This document shows positions 15,891 to 23,744 of a DNA stretch of 64,000 bases, piece after piece (within the stretch, counting starts at the first letter, position 1; each line of letters opens with the position of its first letter). The notes under the pieces were generated by a model. The model was given only the letters and a program-made list of their open reading frames with translations, was not told where the DNA came from and did not search any database. A program made the position numbers and the translations under genes. Source of the DNA: Methylobacterium sp. Leaf99 (GTDB lineage: Bacteria > Pseudomonadota > Alphaproteobacteria > Rhizobiales > Beijerinckiaceae); contig NZ_LMMU01000001.1 in NCBI RefSeq assembly GCF_001422375.1, forward strand, positions 2,044,178 to 2,108,177. Reading direction: 5' to 3'.

Positions 15891-18818
15891 TTAGGCCGCC
15901 GCATCCGGCGGTGCGGGAGCCTTATCGTCGATGGCCACGAAATAATAGTCGCGCAGCAGGGACGGATAGCTGGCAAAATTGATTGGAGGATGGTCTTCAT
16001 CCGGCAAAGGATCGGCGAGGTCGAGGGCCAGCAGAAGGTCGTTGAGACGGGCGGGATCGTTGGCGAGACCGGGATCGATGCGAAAGCCCGTGCTGGCGGC
16101 GCGCAGGCGGTCGGCCGGCGCTCCGAGGTCGAACACCGCCACGGGCAACCCCGAGACCAGGGCGATGGACAGGGTGTAGCAGTAGGTCTCCGGCCAGATC
16201 GACGGGATCAGGATCAGATCGATGTCGTGCTCGGCCAGCAGAGCCAGGGCCTCGTCGCTGCCGGCGTAACGTCCGGTTTCCGTGACGCCGACGGCCTCCA
16301 TCTTCTCGGGGATGTCCGAGAACCCGACGACGGTGAAGGCGAGGGCGAGGTCGCGTCGCCCGGCATCGCGGGCCAGGGCCTGGACCACGCTCGACCCCTT
16401 GTGAGAACCGATGGCACCGAGCACGCCGATCCGGCGCGGGGCGCCTTGGCGCGGTGTTCGGCGCGGGGCGGGGGCGGGCAGGTCTTCCTCGTGGGGTGCG
16501 ACGGTGATGGCCAGGGGACCGAAGACCGCCTCGATGCGGTTCGCGACGTCCTGTGACGGCGCGATGAGACGGTCGGCGGACCGGTAGAACGCACCGTAGC
16601 GCGCGGTCCGGTCCTGTCCCGGCCGGGCTTCGGCACAGTCGCAATCGGCGCAGGGACGTCCGTCGGGCAGGCCGCAATAGAGCCCCTCGCGGGTCACGAG
16701 ATGGTTGCGCAGGCAGACGCTCGAATAGTCGTGCAGGGTGACGACGGTCTGGCCGGGGGCCGCCTCGATCAGGTCCATCAGGGCCGCCGCAGCCGTCCCG
16801 TCGAGGCCGTAGAACGAGTGGACGTGGACGAAGAGCGGGTCGAGCCAGGCCAGGAACCGCGCGATGATGCGGTAATCGTCGAGCACCGATAGGACCCGCA
16901 GGGACGGGGTGTAGGGGCCGTCCTGGCCGTACAGGCCGATCTCGATCCCCGCCCCGTCCGTCACCGTGAGGGCGACGACGCACACCCCCTCCTCGGCGAG
17001 ACGCCCGGCGAGGTGATCGGCATGGACCGAGGCACCGCCGCCCTTGGCGTGGACCACGAAGACAGCCGCACGCGGACCGGCGGCCCGTGCGAGGCGGTAG
17101 AGGTCGAGGCTGAGCCGCACGTCGGCGGCCGGATCGGCGGCAATGAAGCGCTCAATGCGCAAGGAATAGTCCGGGTGCTTGGCGAGCAGCGCGGTCTGGC
17201 TTTGCATGTACTCGGAATCGTAGACTTCGGAAAACGAGATCTTGCCCGAGTGGTAAACGAACACGTCGGCTGCGAGGATGTTGCGCCGGCCCGCTTTCAG
17301 GACGCGCATGCAATAGTCGTTCTCCTCACCGTAGCCCTTGCCGAAGGCGTCCGCGTCGAGGGGGCCGAGCTCCGCAAGGAGCGATCCGCGCATGTAGAAG
17401 CAGAAGCCGACCCCCGTCGGCACCTCGACCCAGCGGCCGGGATTGGCCGCCGCCGCCGCGGCATCGAGGGCGCGGGGCGAGCATTCGAGGGCGACGGTGT
17501 TGTTGCGGGCGGAATCCGGGTAGCTGCAGATGGTGGCATTGTTGGAGAACGGCGTGATCGTGCCGATGCGCGGATCGCGCGCCGCATGCGCCAGCAGGCG
17601 GTCGATCCAGTCGCCGAACACGATGGTGTCGCTGTTGAGCAGGATCACGTCCCGCGCGCCCGTCATCTCCAGGGCGCGGTTGATGGTGCCGACGAAGCCG
17701 AGGTTGGCTGCGTTCTCGTGGTAGGTGAACAGGCCCCGCCCGGCGAGCGCCCGCAGATCGTCCGTCAGGCGCGGATCGGGGCTGCAATCGTTGAGGACGA
17801 GGAGGGCGAAGGGGGCGGACTGCGCCTCGGTCAGCACCGCGTGGAGGGCGCGCAGGGTCTCGTCGTAGCCCTTGTAGACGGGCACCACCACCACGACCCG
17901 GGCCGCGTCGAGGGGGGCGGCGGCCGTGACCCCGTCCCATTCGGCCGCGTCGGGCGCCCGGGTCGTCGGCCACTTGCGGTTGCCGAGGGGGTTGGGTTTG
18001 CGCCCCTCCGCCCGGCCGAAGCGCAGGTAGTGGAAGAACGGGTTGGTGCCGCTCAGCGCCAGGTCCGGATTCGTCCGGACGTAGTAGGCGGTCCAGAACA
18101 GTTCCGTCGGGTCGCGGCCCTCCTTCCAGCCATGGCTGGCATAGTGGGTGACGGGGTCCATCCCCGTGGCCGCGACGTCGGCGTAGGAGGTGCGGTAATG
18201 CGCGGCGTCGAAGTCCGGGCGGATGGCCGCGATGATCTCGGACAGCGGTGTGCTGTCGCCATGGGCCCGCTCGAAGGTGGGCGCGGGCGTGGTCGAGACG
18301 TAATGATAGAACGGGCTGACCCCGAGCAGGCGGACATGCGGATGCGCATGGAGATAGGCGGTGCCGTCGAAGTCCGGGCGCGGGTCGCGGCCCCGTCGCC
18401 AGCCGACGGCGAGGTAGTCGAGGAGCGCCGTCTCGGGATCGACGATGTCCGTGAGCGATCCGTAGTGCCGCGCATCGAAGTACGGGCGAACCACGTCGGC
18501 CTGCACGGCGTGGTAGGCCTCGGGCGTCACCGGCTTCGTCGGACGGCCGGTCCGGACCGCGGCCCCCGCCTCCACATGGGCTTCGAGGGGGCTCCGCCCC
18601 ATCCCGGCGGTCTTGAGATACCGATCCTTGTAATACAGCGTCGAGAAATTCGGTGACGGGTCGCGGCCTTCGCGGAATCCGTGCCGGAGATAATGATCCA
18701 GGGGACCGCCGCCGTAATCGCTCACGTCGGGATACTGGGCAGTATAATATTGGGCGTCGAAGAGCTTTTGAACACGTCGCGAGCGTATCGAGAAAAAAGA
18801 ATACGCTTTTTGCCTCAT
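15891..18818 (-). CDS. Large bifunctional glycosyltransferase (N-terminal repeats, GT2, GT4-like)
   Basis: 975-residue cytoplasmic glycosyltransferase, first gene of the polysaccharide run. Residues ~19-95, ~113-180 and ~205-285 are three copies of a repeat with the core FDaxxY, GxxPLxHYxxxGWxEGRDPxPxF. The GT2 domain (~305-545) starts VVVVPVYKGYDETLRAL and has the NSD metal motif in ILLNSDTIVFGDW and 'GKGYGEENDYCMR'. The C-terminal half (~610-960) is a GT4-like two-lobed transferase with 'FVVHAKGGGASVHADHL', a cysteine cluster (YCGLPDGRPCADCDC), 'IGVLGAIGSHKGSSVV' and the 'LIPSIWPETYCYTLSIAL' motif. Two catalytic modules imply addition of two sugars. Acceptor and linkage cannot be read. Confidence 0.88.
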   Translation of the reverse strand: MRQKAYSFFSIRSRRVQKLFDAQYYTAQYPDVSDYGGGPLDHYLRHGFREGRDPSPNFSTLYYKDRYLKTAGMGRSPLEAHVEAGAAVRTGRPTKPVTPEAYHAVQADVVRPYFDARHYGSLTDIVDPETALLDYLAVGWRRGRDPRPDFDGTAYLHAHPHVRLLGVSPFYHYVSTTPAPTFERAHGDSTPLSEIIAAIRPDFDAAHYRTSYADVAATGMDPVTHYASHGWKEGRDPTELFWTAYYVRTNPDLALSGTNPFFHYLRFGRAEGRKPNPLGNRKWPTTRAPDAAEWDGVTAAAPLDAARVVVVVPVYKGYDETLRALHAVLTEAQSAPFALLVLNDCSPDPRLTDDLRALAGRGLFTYHENAANLGFVGTINRALEMTGARDVILLNSDTIVFGDWIDRLLAHAARDPRIGTITPFSNNATICSYPDSARNNTVALECSPRALDAAAAAANPGRWVEVPTGVGFCFYMRGSLLAELGPLDADAFGKGYGEENDYCMRVLKAGRRNILAADVFVYHSGKISFSEVYDSEYMQSQTALLAKHPDYSLRIERFIAADPAADVRLSLDLYRLARAAGPRAAVFVVHAKGGGASVHADHLAGRLAEEGVCVVALTVTDGAGIEIGLYGQDGPYTPSLRVLSVLDDYRIIARFLAWLDPLFVHVHSFYGLDGTAAAALMDLIEAAPGQTVVTLHDYSSVCLRNHLVTREGLYCGLPDGRPCADCDCAEARPGQDRTARYGAFYRSADRLIAPSQDVANRIEAVFGPLAITVAPHEEDLPAPAPRRTPRQGAPRRIGVLGAIGSHKGSSVVQALARDAGRRDLALAFTVVGFSDIPEKMEAVGVTETGRYAGSDEALALLAEHDIDLILIPSIWPETYCYTLSIALVSGLPVAVFDLGAPADRLRAASTGFRIDPGLANDPARLNDLLLALDLADPLPDEDHPPINFASYPSLLRDYYFVAIDDKAPAPPDAAA

Positions 18819-18902
18819 GGCTTACTGAGATCCTCCCCCCGGCAGGGTGTTCCGTACGCGTTCGCGGTCGGATCGGTCAACCCGACCGGGGGACGCGCCG
18901 CC

Positions 18903-19979
18903 TCACGACACCGAGACCCGGGTCAGGGGAACGATGACGGCATCGTGGAAAGCGCGCAGGAGATCGCCGTCGAGCTTTCCGCCCATCTCCCGCATGATCG
19001 CGTGCGCCTCCTGGTGGGGCAGCGGATCGCGATAGGCCCGCCGCTCCGTCAGGGCGGAGTGGATGTCGCAGATGGTGACGAGGCGCACGAGGTCCGGAAT
19101 CTCGTGGGCCGACAGGCCGTCCGGGTAGCCGCTGCCGTCGAGCATCTCGTGGTGGTGGCGCACCACGGCGAGCATCGGTCCGTCGAACCCGCCCTGCGCT
19201 TCCAGGAGGTTGGCGCCGACGGCGGGGTGGGTCCGCATCACCGCCATCTCGCCGGCGGTCAGGCGGCCGGGCTTGTTCAGAATCGCAAGCGGGATGCGTG
19301 ACTTGCCCACATCGTGAAGCAGGGCGGCGCGGGCCAGGCGCATCTGGTCGGTCCGGGGGAGCTTCAGGCCGCCGCCGAACGCGGCGGCATAGCCGGCCAC
19401 GCTCAGGGAGTGCTGGTAGAGCTGCTGATCGTAGGCGCCGATGATCTCGAGCCAGGTCCGGATGCCGCATTGGGACACGGCCTCGAGGATCACCTCGGTG
19501 CCGGCATCGACGGCGGCGATGGAGAGCGGCTCGCCACGGCGGGCGGCGTCGAAGGCATCGGCCACGGAGCGATTGGCCGTGTCGGCCTGCGCGGTGAAGC
19601 GCACCAGGCGATCGGAGGCGCGCGCCAGGGCGGCCTGTCGTGCGGCCTGGACGGCGTCCATGAGGCTGAACACCGCCGCCAGGACGGTCTTGCGGGCCGT
19701 GTCGGCGGGCAGGAACCGGGTCGGGGCCGGGCGCGACGTGACGGCCCGGAGGGCGAGCTGGAGGCTCGGGATGCGCAGGCCGTGCAGGCGCGCGACCCAT
19801 GCGTTGGCCAGGGTCTCGTCCCGGCTGATGTCCACCACGGCCAGGATCGGACGCTGCGCCGGCATTCCCGCTTCGGCGGTGATCTGACGACAGGTGACGA
19901 CGGTGTCGATCGCCTGCACGAGCAGGCTGGCCTGTTCCGGGCGGTCCGAGATGACGAGAACGGAGGATTCCTGGGTCAC
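18903..19979 (-). CDS. HD-GYP domain protein (c-di-GMP phosphodiesterase-like)
   Basis: HD-GYP proteins usually hydrolyse cyclic di-GMP and so affect motility or biofilm. 358 residues from GTG 19979; longer frames upstream run through a tandem repeat and look non-coding. The N-terminal ~110 residues (SSVLVISDRPEQASLLV...) resemble a receiver fold, but I see no clear phosphoacceptor Asp context. The HD-GYP part has 'QHSLSVAGYAAAFG', LLHDVGKSRIP (HD pair), 'HHHEMLDGSGYPDGL' (the HHE and GYP motifs) and 'VTICDIHSAL'. The key motifs are intact, so activity is plausible. A Fur-box-like sequence lies 57 bp upstream. Divergent from the YqhA gene. Confidence 0.88.
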   Translation of the reverse strand: MTQESSVLVISDRPEQASLLVQAIDTVVTCRQITAEAGMPAQRPILAVVDISRDETLANAWVARLHGLRIPSLQLALRAVTSRPAPTRFLPADTARKTVLAAVFSLMDAVQAARQAALARASDRLVRFTAQADTANRSVADAFDAARRGEPLSIAAVDAGTEVILEAVSQCGIRTWLEIIGAYDQQLYQHSLSVAGYAAAFGGGLKLPRTDQMRLARAALLHDVGKSRIPLAILNKPGRLTAGEMAVMRTHPAVGANLLEAQGGFDGPMLAVVRHHHEMLDGSGYPDGLSAHEIPDLVRLVTICDIHSALTERRAYRDPLPHQEAHAIMREMGGKLDGDLLRAFHDAVIVPLTRVSVS

Positions 19980-20035
19980 GCGTGCGTCTGCTCGCAATGG
20001 CGCACATTCCAGTCCCGATGCGGGCGAACTGTCAC

Positions 20036-20054
20036 CTTGATGAGTATCATTATC
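20036..20054. promoter_or_regulatory. Fur-box-like sequence upstream of the HD-GYP gene
   Basis: CTTGATGAGTATCATTATC matches the classical 19-bp Fur consensus at 14 of 19 positions, including an unbroken ATCATTATC half. It is in an AT-richer patch 57 bp before the HD-GYP GTG start. Alphaproteobacterial Fur/Mur sites differ somewhat, so this is suggestive only. Confidence 0.3.
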
Positions 20055-20168
20055 GAACACTTCACTACAAAATGTTTCACGCGGCCAGGATCTGGTGCGG
20101 ATCAAGCGAAGGCCGGGCCAAGGCTCAGCCGAGGTCGTCCCGCGTTCGGCCGGCAGCGGAAGGGCCTC

Positions 20169-20212
20169 GCCCGGTCCAGCATCTTGCCCGGTCCAGCATC
20201 TTGCCCGGTCCA
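20169..20212. repeat. 17-bp tandem repeat, 2.6 copies
   Basis: GCCCGGTCCAGCATCTT occurs twice in succession, followed by GCCCGGTCCA. It lies in the 281-bp divergent gap between the HD-GYP and YqhA genes. A copy-number-variable tract here could alter promoter spacing; otherwise no function is visible. Confidence 0.85.
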
Positions 20213-20260
20213 AGTGCCCATGCCACATGCCCGGCTGAAGCGTGGCAGGGATGAGCGCGG

Positions 20261-20764
20261 ATGATGGAACGGGTCTTCGAGCGTGTGCTGTTCGCGAGCC
20301 GGTGGCTCCTCGCCCCGTTCTACGCGGCCCTCGGCATCGGCATCGTAGTCCTGCTGGTCAAGCTCCTGCAGGAACTCGCCCATTTCGTCCTGCACATGTG
20401 GGACGCCACCGAATCCCAGGTGGTGCTGGGCGTCCTGACCATGGTCGATCTCTCGCTTACGGCCTCGCTGCTGATCATCGTGATGTTCTCCGGCTACGAG
20501 AACTTCGTCTCTAAGATCGACCACGCGGACCACAAGGACTGGCCCGCCTGGATGGGAACCATCGACTTCACCGGCCTCAAGCTGAAGCTCGTCTCCTCCA
20601 TCGTCGCCATCTCGGCGATCTCGCTGCTGAAGGCGTTCATGGACCTGAAAGCGATGACCGACCGCGATCTGTACTGGCTCGTCGGCATCCACATGGTCTT
20701 CGTGGTCTCGGGCCTGCTGATGGCGCTCACTGACCGGATCATCGCCGGGCACCACGAGCGGTGA
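20261..20764 (+). CDS. YqhA/UPF0114 family inner-membrane protein
   Basis: 167-residue integral membrane protein with four hydrophobic segments (~12-36, 52-78, 102-126, 136-158). The features 'LFASRWLLAPFYAALGIGIVVL', 'MVDLSLTASLLIIVMFSGYENFVSKID' and 'SSIVAISAISLLKAFM' are characteristic of the TIGR00645/YqhA family, whose role is not established. The start may be either of two consecutive ATG codons (20261 or 20264). It is followed after 16 bp by a small cytoplasmic protein gene on the same strand, probably co-transcribed. Confidence 0.88.
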   Translation: MMERVFERVLFASRWLLAPFYAALGIGIVVLLVKLLQELAHFVLHMWDATESQVVLGVLTMVDLSLTASLLIIVMFSGYENFVSKIDHADHKDWPAWMGTIDFTGLKLKLVSSIVAISAISLLKAFMDLKAMTDRDLYWLVGIHMVFVVSGLLMALTDRIIAGHHER

Positions 20765-20780
20765 ACCCGGAGAACGCCCC

Positions 20781-21116
20781 GTGAACCGGCGCGACGCGGT
20801 GGCCGCCGCCCTGCTCCGGCTCGCTCCGCGCCTGCCCGACTTCGAGGCCGGGGCAGTCCTCGACCGGGCGCTCGCGAGTTCCGGTCTGCGGGGCGCCGCA
20901 CCCGAGACGGCCGCCTGGCTCTGTCTCGTGGCCTATGCCCGCCACGCCTTCACCGAGTACGATGGTCTCCTGGACGACGGCTACGACCGCGACAGCGCCC
21001 GGCATTTCGTGCTCGACGACCTCAATGCGGCGCTCGGCGCCTGGGGCGTGCGCCGACGGATCTCCGGGGAGGAGACCGAAGAAGGGGCGGCTCCCGAGAC
21101 CAGCGACGAGGGCTGA
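20781..21116 (+). CDS. DUF2293-like small protein
   Basis: 111 residues from a GTG start with GGAG 8 bp upstream. The segment 'AAWLCLVAYARHAFTEYDGLLDDGYDRDSARHFVLDDLN' matches the pattern I associate with DUF2293 (a conserved H-x-x-T/x-Y-D-x-L-L-x-x-G-Y-D-R-D-x-A-R helix pair). No signal peptide or membrane segment. The last ~20 residues are acidic and probably disordered. Function unknown. Likely in one transcript with the YqhA gene. Confidence 0.7.
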   Translation: MNRRDAVAAALLRLAPRLPDFEAGAVLDRALASSGLRGAAPETAAWLCLVAYARHAFTEYDGLLDDGYDRDSARHFVLDDLNAALGAWGVRRRISGEETEEGAAPETSDEG

Positions 21117-21205
21117 GGTCGGCGGCGGGCTTGTGCGGTGCAGGCCCTCGCGGCACTCTGGCGTGCGAGGCCGAAGGCGGGCGACACGCAAAGGACCGGA
21201 AACCC

Positions 21206-21301
21206 ATGACACGCAGCGCGCGCAGCGTCCTCACCTTCGCCGCCGGGGGCGAGGCCCACGCGGTGGTCGAGGCTTCCGACATCCTGATCATGGTGCCTTG
21301 A
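21206..21301 (+). CDS. Possible 31-residue small ORF ahead of an exported protein
   Basis: ATG at 21206 opens a 31-codon frame (MTRSARSVLTFAAGGEAHAV, then 11 more residues ending ILIMVP) that stops at 21301, six bases before the next ATG. An AAGGA sequence sits about 10 bp upstream, and the region around its stop supplies GAGG for the following gene. This could be a translated leader or a small protein. No homologue is known to me and it may be chance. Confidence 0.35.
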   Translation: MTRSARSVLTFAAGGEAHAVVEASDILIMVP

Positions 21302-21306
21302 GGCGG

Positions 21307-21849
21307 ATGCGCATCCTCGCCGCCCTCGCGGCCGTTCTCCTCGCGGCCGGTGCCGAGGCACAGGAGCCGGCGCGTTCCGCCGAACCCTCGTCCGGGGTCT
21401 CGGCCGATCCGGCCGCCTGCACCGGCTTCGACTGGTCGCTCCTGCGCGAGCAGGCGTGGTTTTCCGCCCCCGGCCTGCCCCAGGTGGCGAGCGGCGGGGC
21501 CCTTCCGGACGGCATGCCCGGTGCGCTCCTCGGTTTGAGGCCGCAGGCGGAGGTGGCGCCGCCGTTCCCGCCCACGCGCGAGGCGAAGCCCGGCACCTTC
21601 GGCGGCGTGATGACGGTGTCGGCTCCGGTGACGCCGGGGCTGTATCAGGTCACCGTGTCCGACGGCGCCTGGATCGACGTCAGCCAGGATGGCAGGACTC
21701 CGCGCCCGCCCCTGGCCCACACCATGCGGCCGGGCTGTCGGGTCGTCGCCAAGAGCGTGCGCTTCCAGCTCGGGGCCGCGCCCATCACCATCGTGGTGAG
21801 CGGGGCCAAAGCCGACATGATCCGCATCGCCGTCGCCCCGGCCGAGTAG
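21307..21849 (+). CDS. Exported protein of unknown function
   Basis: 180 residues with a clear signal peptide (MRILAALAAVLLAAGAEAQ). The mature protein has a conserved-looking 'CTGFDWSLLREQAWFSAPGLP', a middle part 'KPGTFGGVMTVSAPVTPGLYQVTVSDGAWIDV' and a C-terminal 'SVRFQLGAAPITIVVSGAKADMIRIAV', suggesting a compact beta-sandwich. Two cysteines (one early, one in MRPGCRVVAKS) could form a disulphide. Homologues in Methylobacterium and Bradyrhizobium are, as I recall, sometimes labelled homogentisate 1,2-dioxygenase; length, export and lack of metal ligands argue against that. Followed by mepA. Confidence 0.78.
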   Translation: MRILAALAAVLLAAGAEAQEPARSAEPSSGVSADPAACTGFDWSLLREQAWFSAPGLPQVASGGALPDGMPGALLGLRPQAEVAPPFPPTREAKPGTFGGVMTVSAPVTPGLYQVTVSDGAWIDVSQDGRTPRPPLAHTMRPGCRVVAKSVRFQLGAAPITIVVSGAKADMIRIAVAPAE

Positions 21850-21920
21850 GTCGCGCGGCGGTCGCCGATAGGCTAGCCTGGACAGCCTCGTCTCTCCCCC
21901 CGTGCCCGGAGCGTAAGCCC

Positions 21921-22856
21921 CTGTCCCTTCGCCGGTCCCTCCGCCCGATCCGCCTCGCCACCCTCGCGATCCTCGCCCTCGGCACGGCCGTGCAGGCCCA
22001 GGATCGCGGCAGCCTCGACCCCAAGCCCCTGCCGCCGCTGGCCGACCCGGACGCGCCCGGCACCCCCGCCAAGGCCCTGTTCGGCCGGGCGACGTCGCCG
22101 GCGCCCGGGCCCGCCCACGCCTACGGCTCCTACGCCAAGGGCTGCTTCTCCGGCGGCGAAGCCCTCGCCGTCGACGGGCCGACCTGGCAAGTGATGCGCC
22201 TGTCGCGCAACCGCATGTGGGGCACCCCGCCGCTCGTGGACTTTCTGGAACGGCTGGCCGCCAAGGCGCCGCGCGTCGGCTGGCCCGGCCTCCTCGTCGG
22301 CGACATGTCGCAGCCGCGCGGCGGCCCGATGCTCACGGGCCACGCCTCGCACCAGCTCGGCCTCGACGCCGACATCTGGCTGACCCCGATGCCGGATCAC
22401 CGCATGAGCCGGCGCGAGCGCGAGGAGACCTCGGCCACCAACGTCGTGCGGGCCGACCGCCTCGACATCGACCCCGCGGCGTGGGCGCCCGAGCACCTGA
22501 AGCTCATCCGCCTCACGGCGCAGCAGCCCGAGGTGGCGCGGCTGTTCGTCAACCCGGCGATCAAGAAGGCCCTGTGCCGCGAGGCCGGCGGCGACCGCGC
22601 CTGGCTCTCGAAGGTGCGGCCCATGTACGGGCACAACTACCACTACCATATCCGCCTCGCCTGCCCGGCGGGGCAGGACCAGTGCGGCGACCAGGCCCCG
22701 CCCCCCGGCGGCGACGGCTGCGGTGAGGAACTCGCCTACTGGTTCAGCGACGCGGTGCTGAATCCGCCGAAAGCGACGAAGCCGCCCAAGCCCCGGCCGC
22801 CGATGACCATGGCGGCCCTGCCGGCGGCGTGCCGCGCGGTGCTCAAGGCGCGCTGA
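21921..22856 (+). CDS. mepA: Penicillin-insensitive murein endopeptidase
   Basis: Periplasmic LAS-type (M74) metalloendopeptidase that cuts D-Ala-mDAP crosslinks in peptidoglycan. Metal-site motifs are intact: GHASHQLGLDADIWL (His and Asp ligands) near 140 and HNYHYHIRLACP (HxH) near 238. Six or more cysteines fit the disulphide pattern. The frame is open from 21456 but has no ATG, GTG or TTG near the signal peptide (RSLRPIRLATLAILALGTAV). The best-supported start is a CTG at 21921, ten bases after GGAG. 311 residues from there. A start further upstream would place non-signal sequence before the export signal. Confidence 0.87.
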   Translation: MSLRRSLRPIRLATLAILALGTAVQAQDRGSLDPKPLPPLADPDAPGTPAKALFGRATSPAPGPAHAYGSYAKGCFSGGEALAVDGPTWQVMRLSRNRMWGTPPLVDFLERLAAKAPRVGWPGLLVGDMSQPRGGPMLTGHASHQLGLDADIWLTPMPDHRMSRREREETSATNVVRADRLDIDPAAWAPEHLKLIRLTAQQPEVARLFVNPAIKKALCREAGGDRAWLSKVRPMYGHNYHYHIRLACPAGQDQCGDQAPPPGGDGCGEELAYWFSDAVLNPPKATKPPKPRPPMTMAALPAACRAVLKAR

Positions 22857-22931
22857 ACCCCCGGGCGCCCGGACAGCGGTCTTTCCAAGCCCATCTTTAC
22901 CAAACCCAACGTGCGGTCCAGTTAAGGCGCC

Positions 22932-23744
22932 ATGCTCAACGATCGCCGCCTCGCGCAGCGCGCCCTGCGCCGCCCCGACCATCCGAATCCGGTGGTCGAT
23001 CGGCCCGGATCGCGAAAGATCCTGAGCTGGAACCTCCTGCGGCGTACGGGCGCCAACGTCGCGGCGCTGGCCAGCTTGATCGAGCGCGAGAAGCCCGACC
23101 TCGTGCTGATGCAGGAGGCGACGAAGGAGATCGCCGGTCTGAGGGACAGGCTCGGCGGGGATTACGCCTGGGCGCCCCTGCCGGGCCGCATCCACGGGCC
23201 GGCCCTGTGGAGCCCGACGCCGTTCATCGCCCCTCCGGTGGTCATCGAACTGCCGTCGGGCGCCATGTTCGACCGGGTCTGCCAGATCCTCGACCTCGGG
23301 GGATTCGGGGTCGCCAACGTCCACCTCTCGCACGGTCAGGTGCTCAACCGGCGCCAGCTGCGCCGGATCGCCGAAAGCCTGCCGGACTGCGCGGCGGTCA
23401 TCGGCGACTACAACCTCGTCGGGCCGCCCCTCCTCGCCGGGTTCCGCGATGTCGGTCCGCGCCTGCCGACCCATGCGATGGCGCGGCTCGTCCCCCTGCG
23501 CCTCGACCGCTGCCTCGTGCGCGGACTGACCTGCCACGCCTCCGCTGTGCTGCCGCGCGGCCCCTCGGATCACCGCCCCATCATCGTCCACCTCGCGCCG
23601 AGCCCCGTGCCGGCGCGGGCCCCGGCGCGCACCATCAAAGGTATGGCAGGGCTAGTCGGACGCCTGCGTCGCGCAGCCGGACGGGCAAGGCGCGGGCCGC
23701 CAGATGCTCGCGGGTCAGGCGAACCTCCATCTTCGCGCGCATGA
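22932..23744 (+). CDS. Endonuclease/exonuclease/phosphatase (EEP) family protein
   Basis: Mg-dependent EEP-fold hydrolase; actual substrate (DNA, phospholipid or inositol phosphate) unknown. 270 residues. The fold's catalytic landmarks are present: 'ILSWNLLRRTGAN' near 30, 'LVLMQEATKEI' with the metal Glu near 60, 'VANVHLSHGQVLNRRQL', 'AAVIGDYNLVGPP' (GDxN) and 'RGPSDHRPIIVHL' with the catalytic SDH. No signal peptide is evident. The C-terminal ~40 residues are basic and overlap the end of the cls gene on the other strand by 110 bp. Confidence 0.85.
   Translation: MLNDRRLAQRALRRPDHPNPVVDRPGSRKILSWNLLRRTGANVAALASLIEREKPDLVLMQEATKEIAGLRDRLGGDYAWAPLPGRIHGPALWSPTPFIAPPVVIELPSGAMFDRVCQILDLGGFGVANVHLSHGQVLNRRQLRRIAESLPDCAAVIGDYNLVGPPLLAGFRDVGPRLPTHAMARLVPLRLDRCLVRGLTCHASAVLPRGPSDHRPIIVHLAPSPVPARAPARTIKGMAGLVGRLRRAAGRARRGPPDARGSGEPPSSRA

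Noticed and set aside
20169..20212. CRISPR-like tandem repeat
   Set aside because: Units are contiguous without spacers and only 2.6 copies exist; no cas genes.
21307..21849. Homogentisate 1,2-dioxygenase label for the 180-residue exported protein
   Set aside because: Too short, has a signal peptide and lacks the iron-binding His/Glu set.
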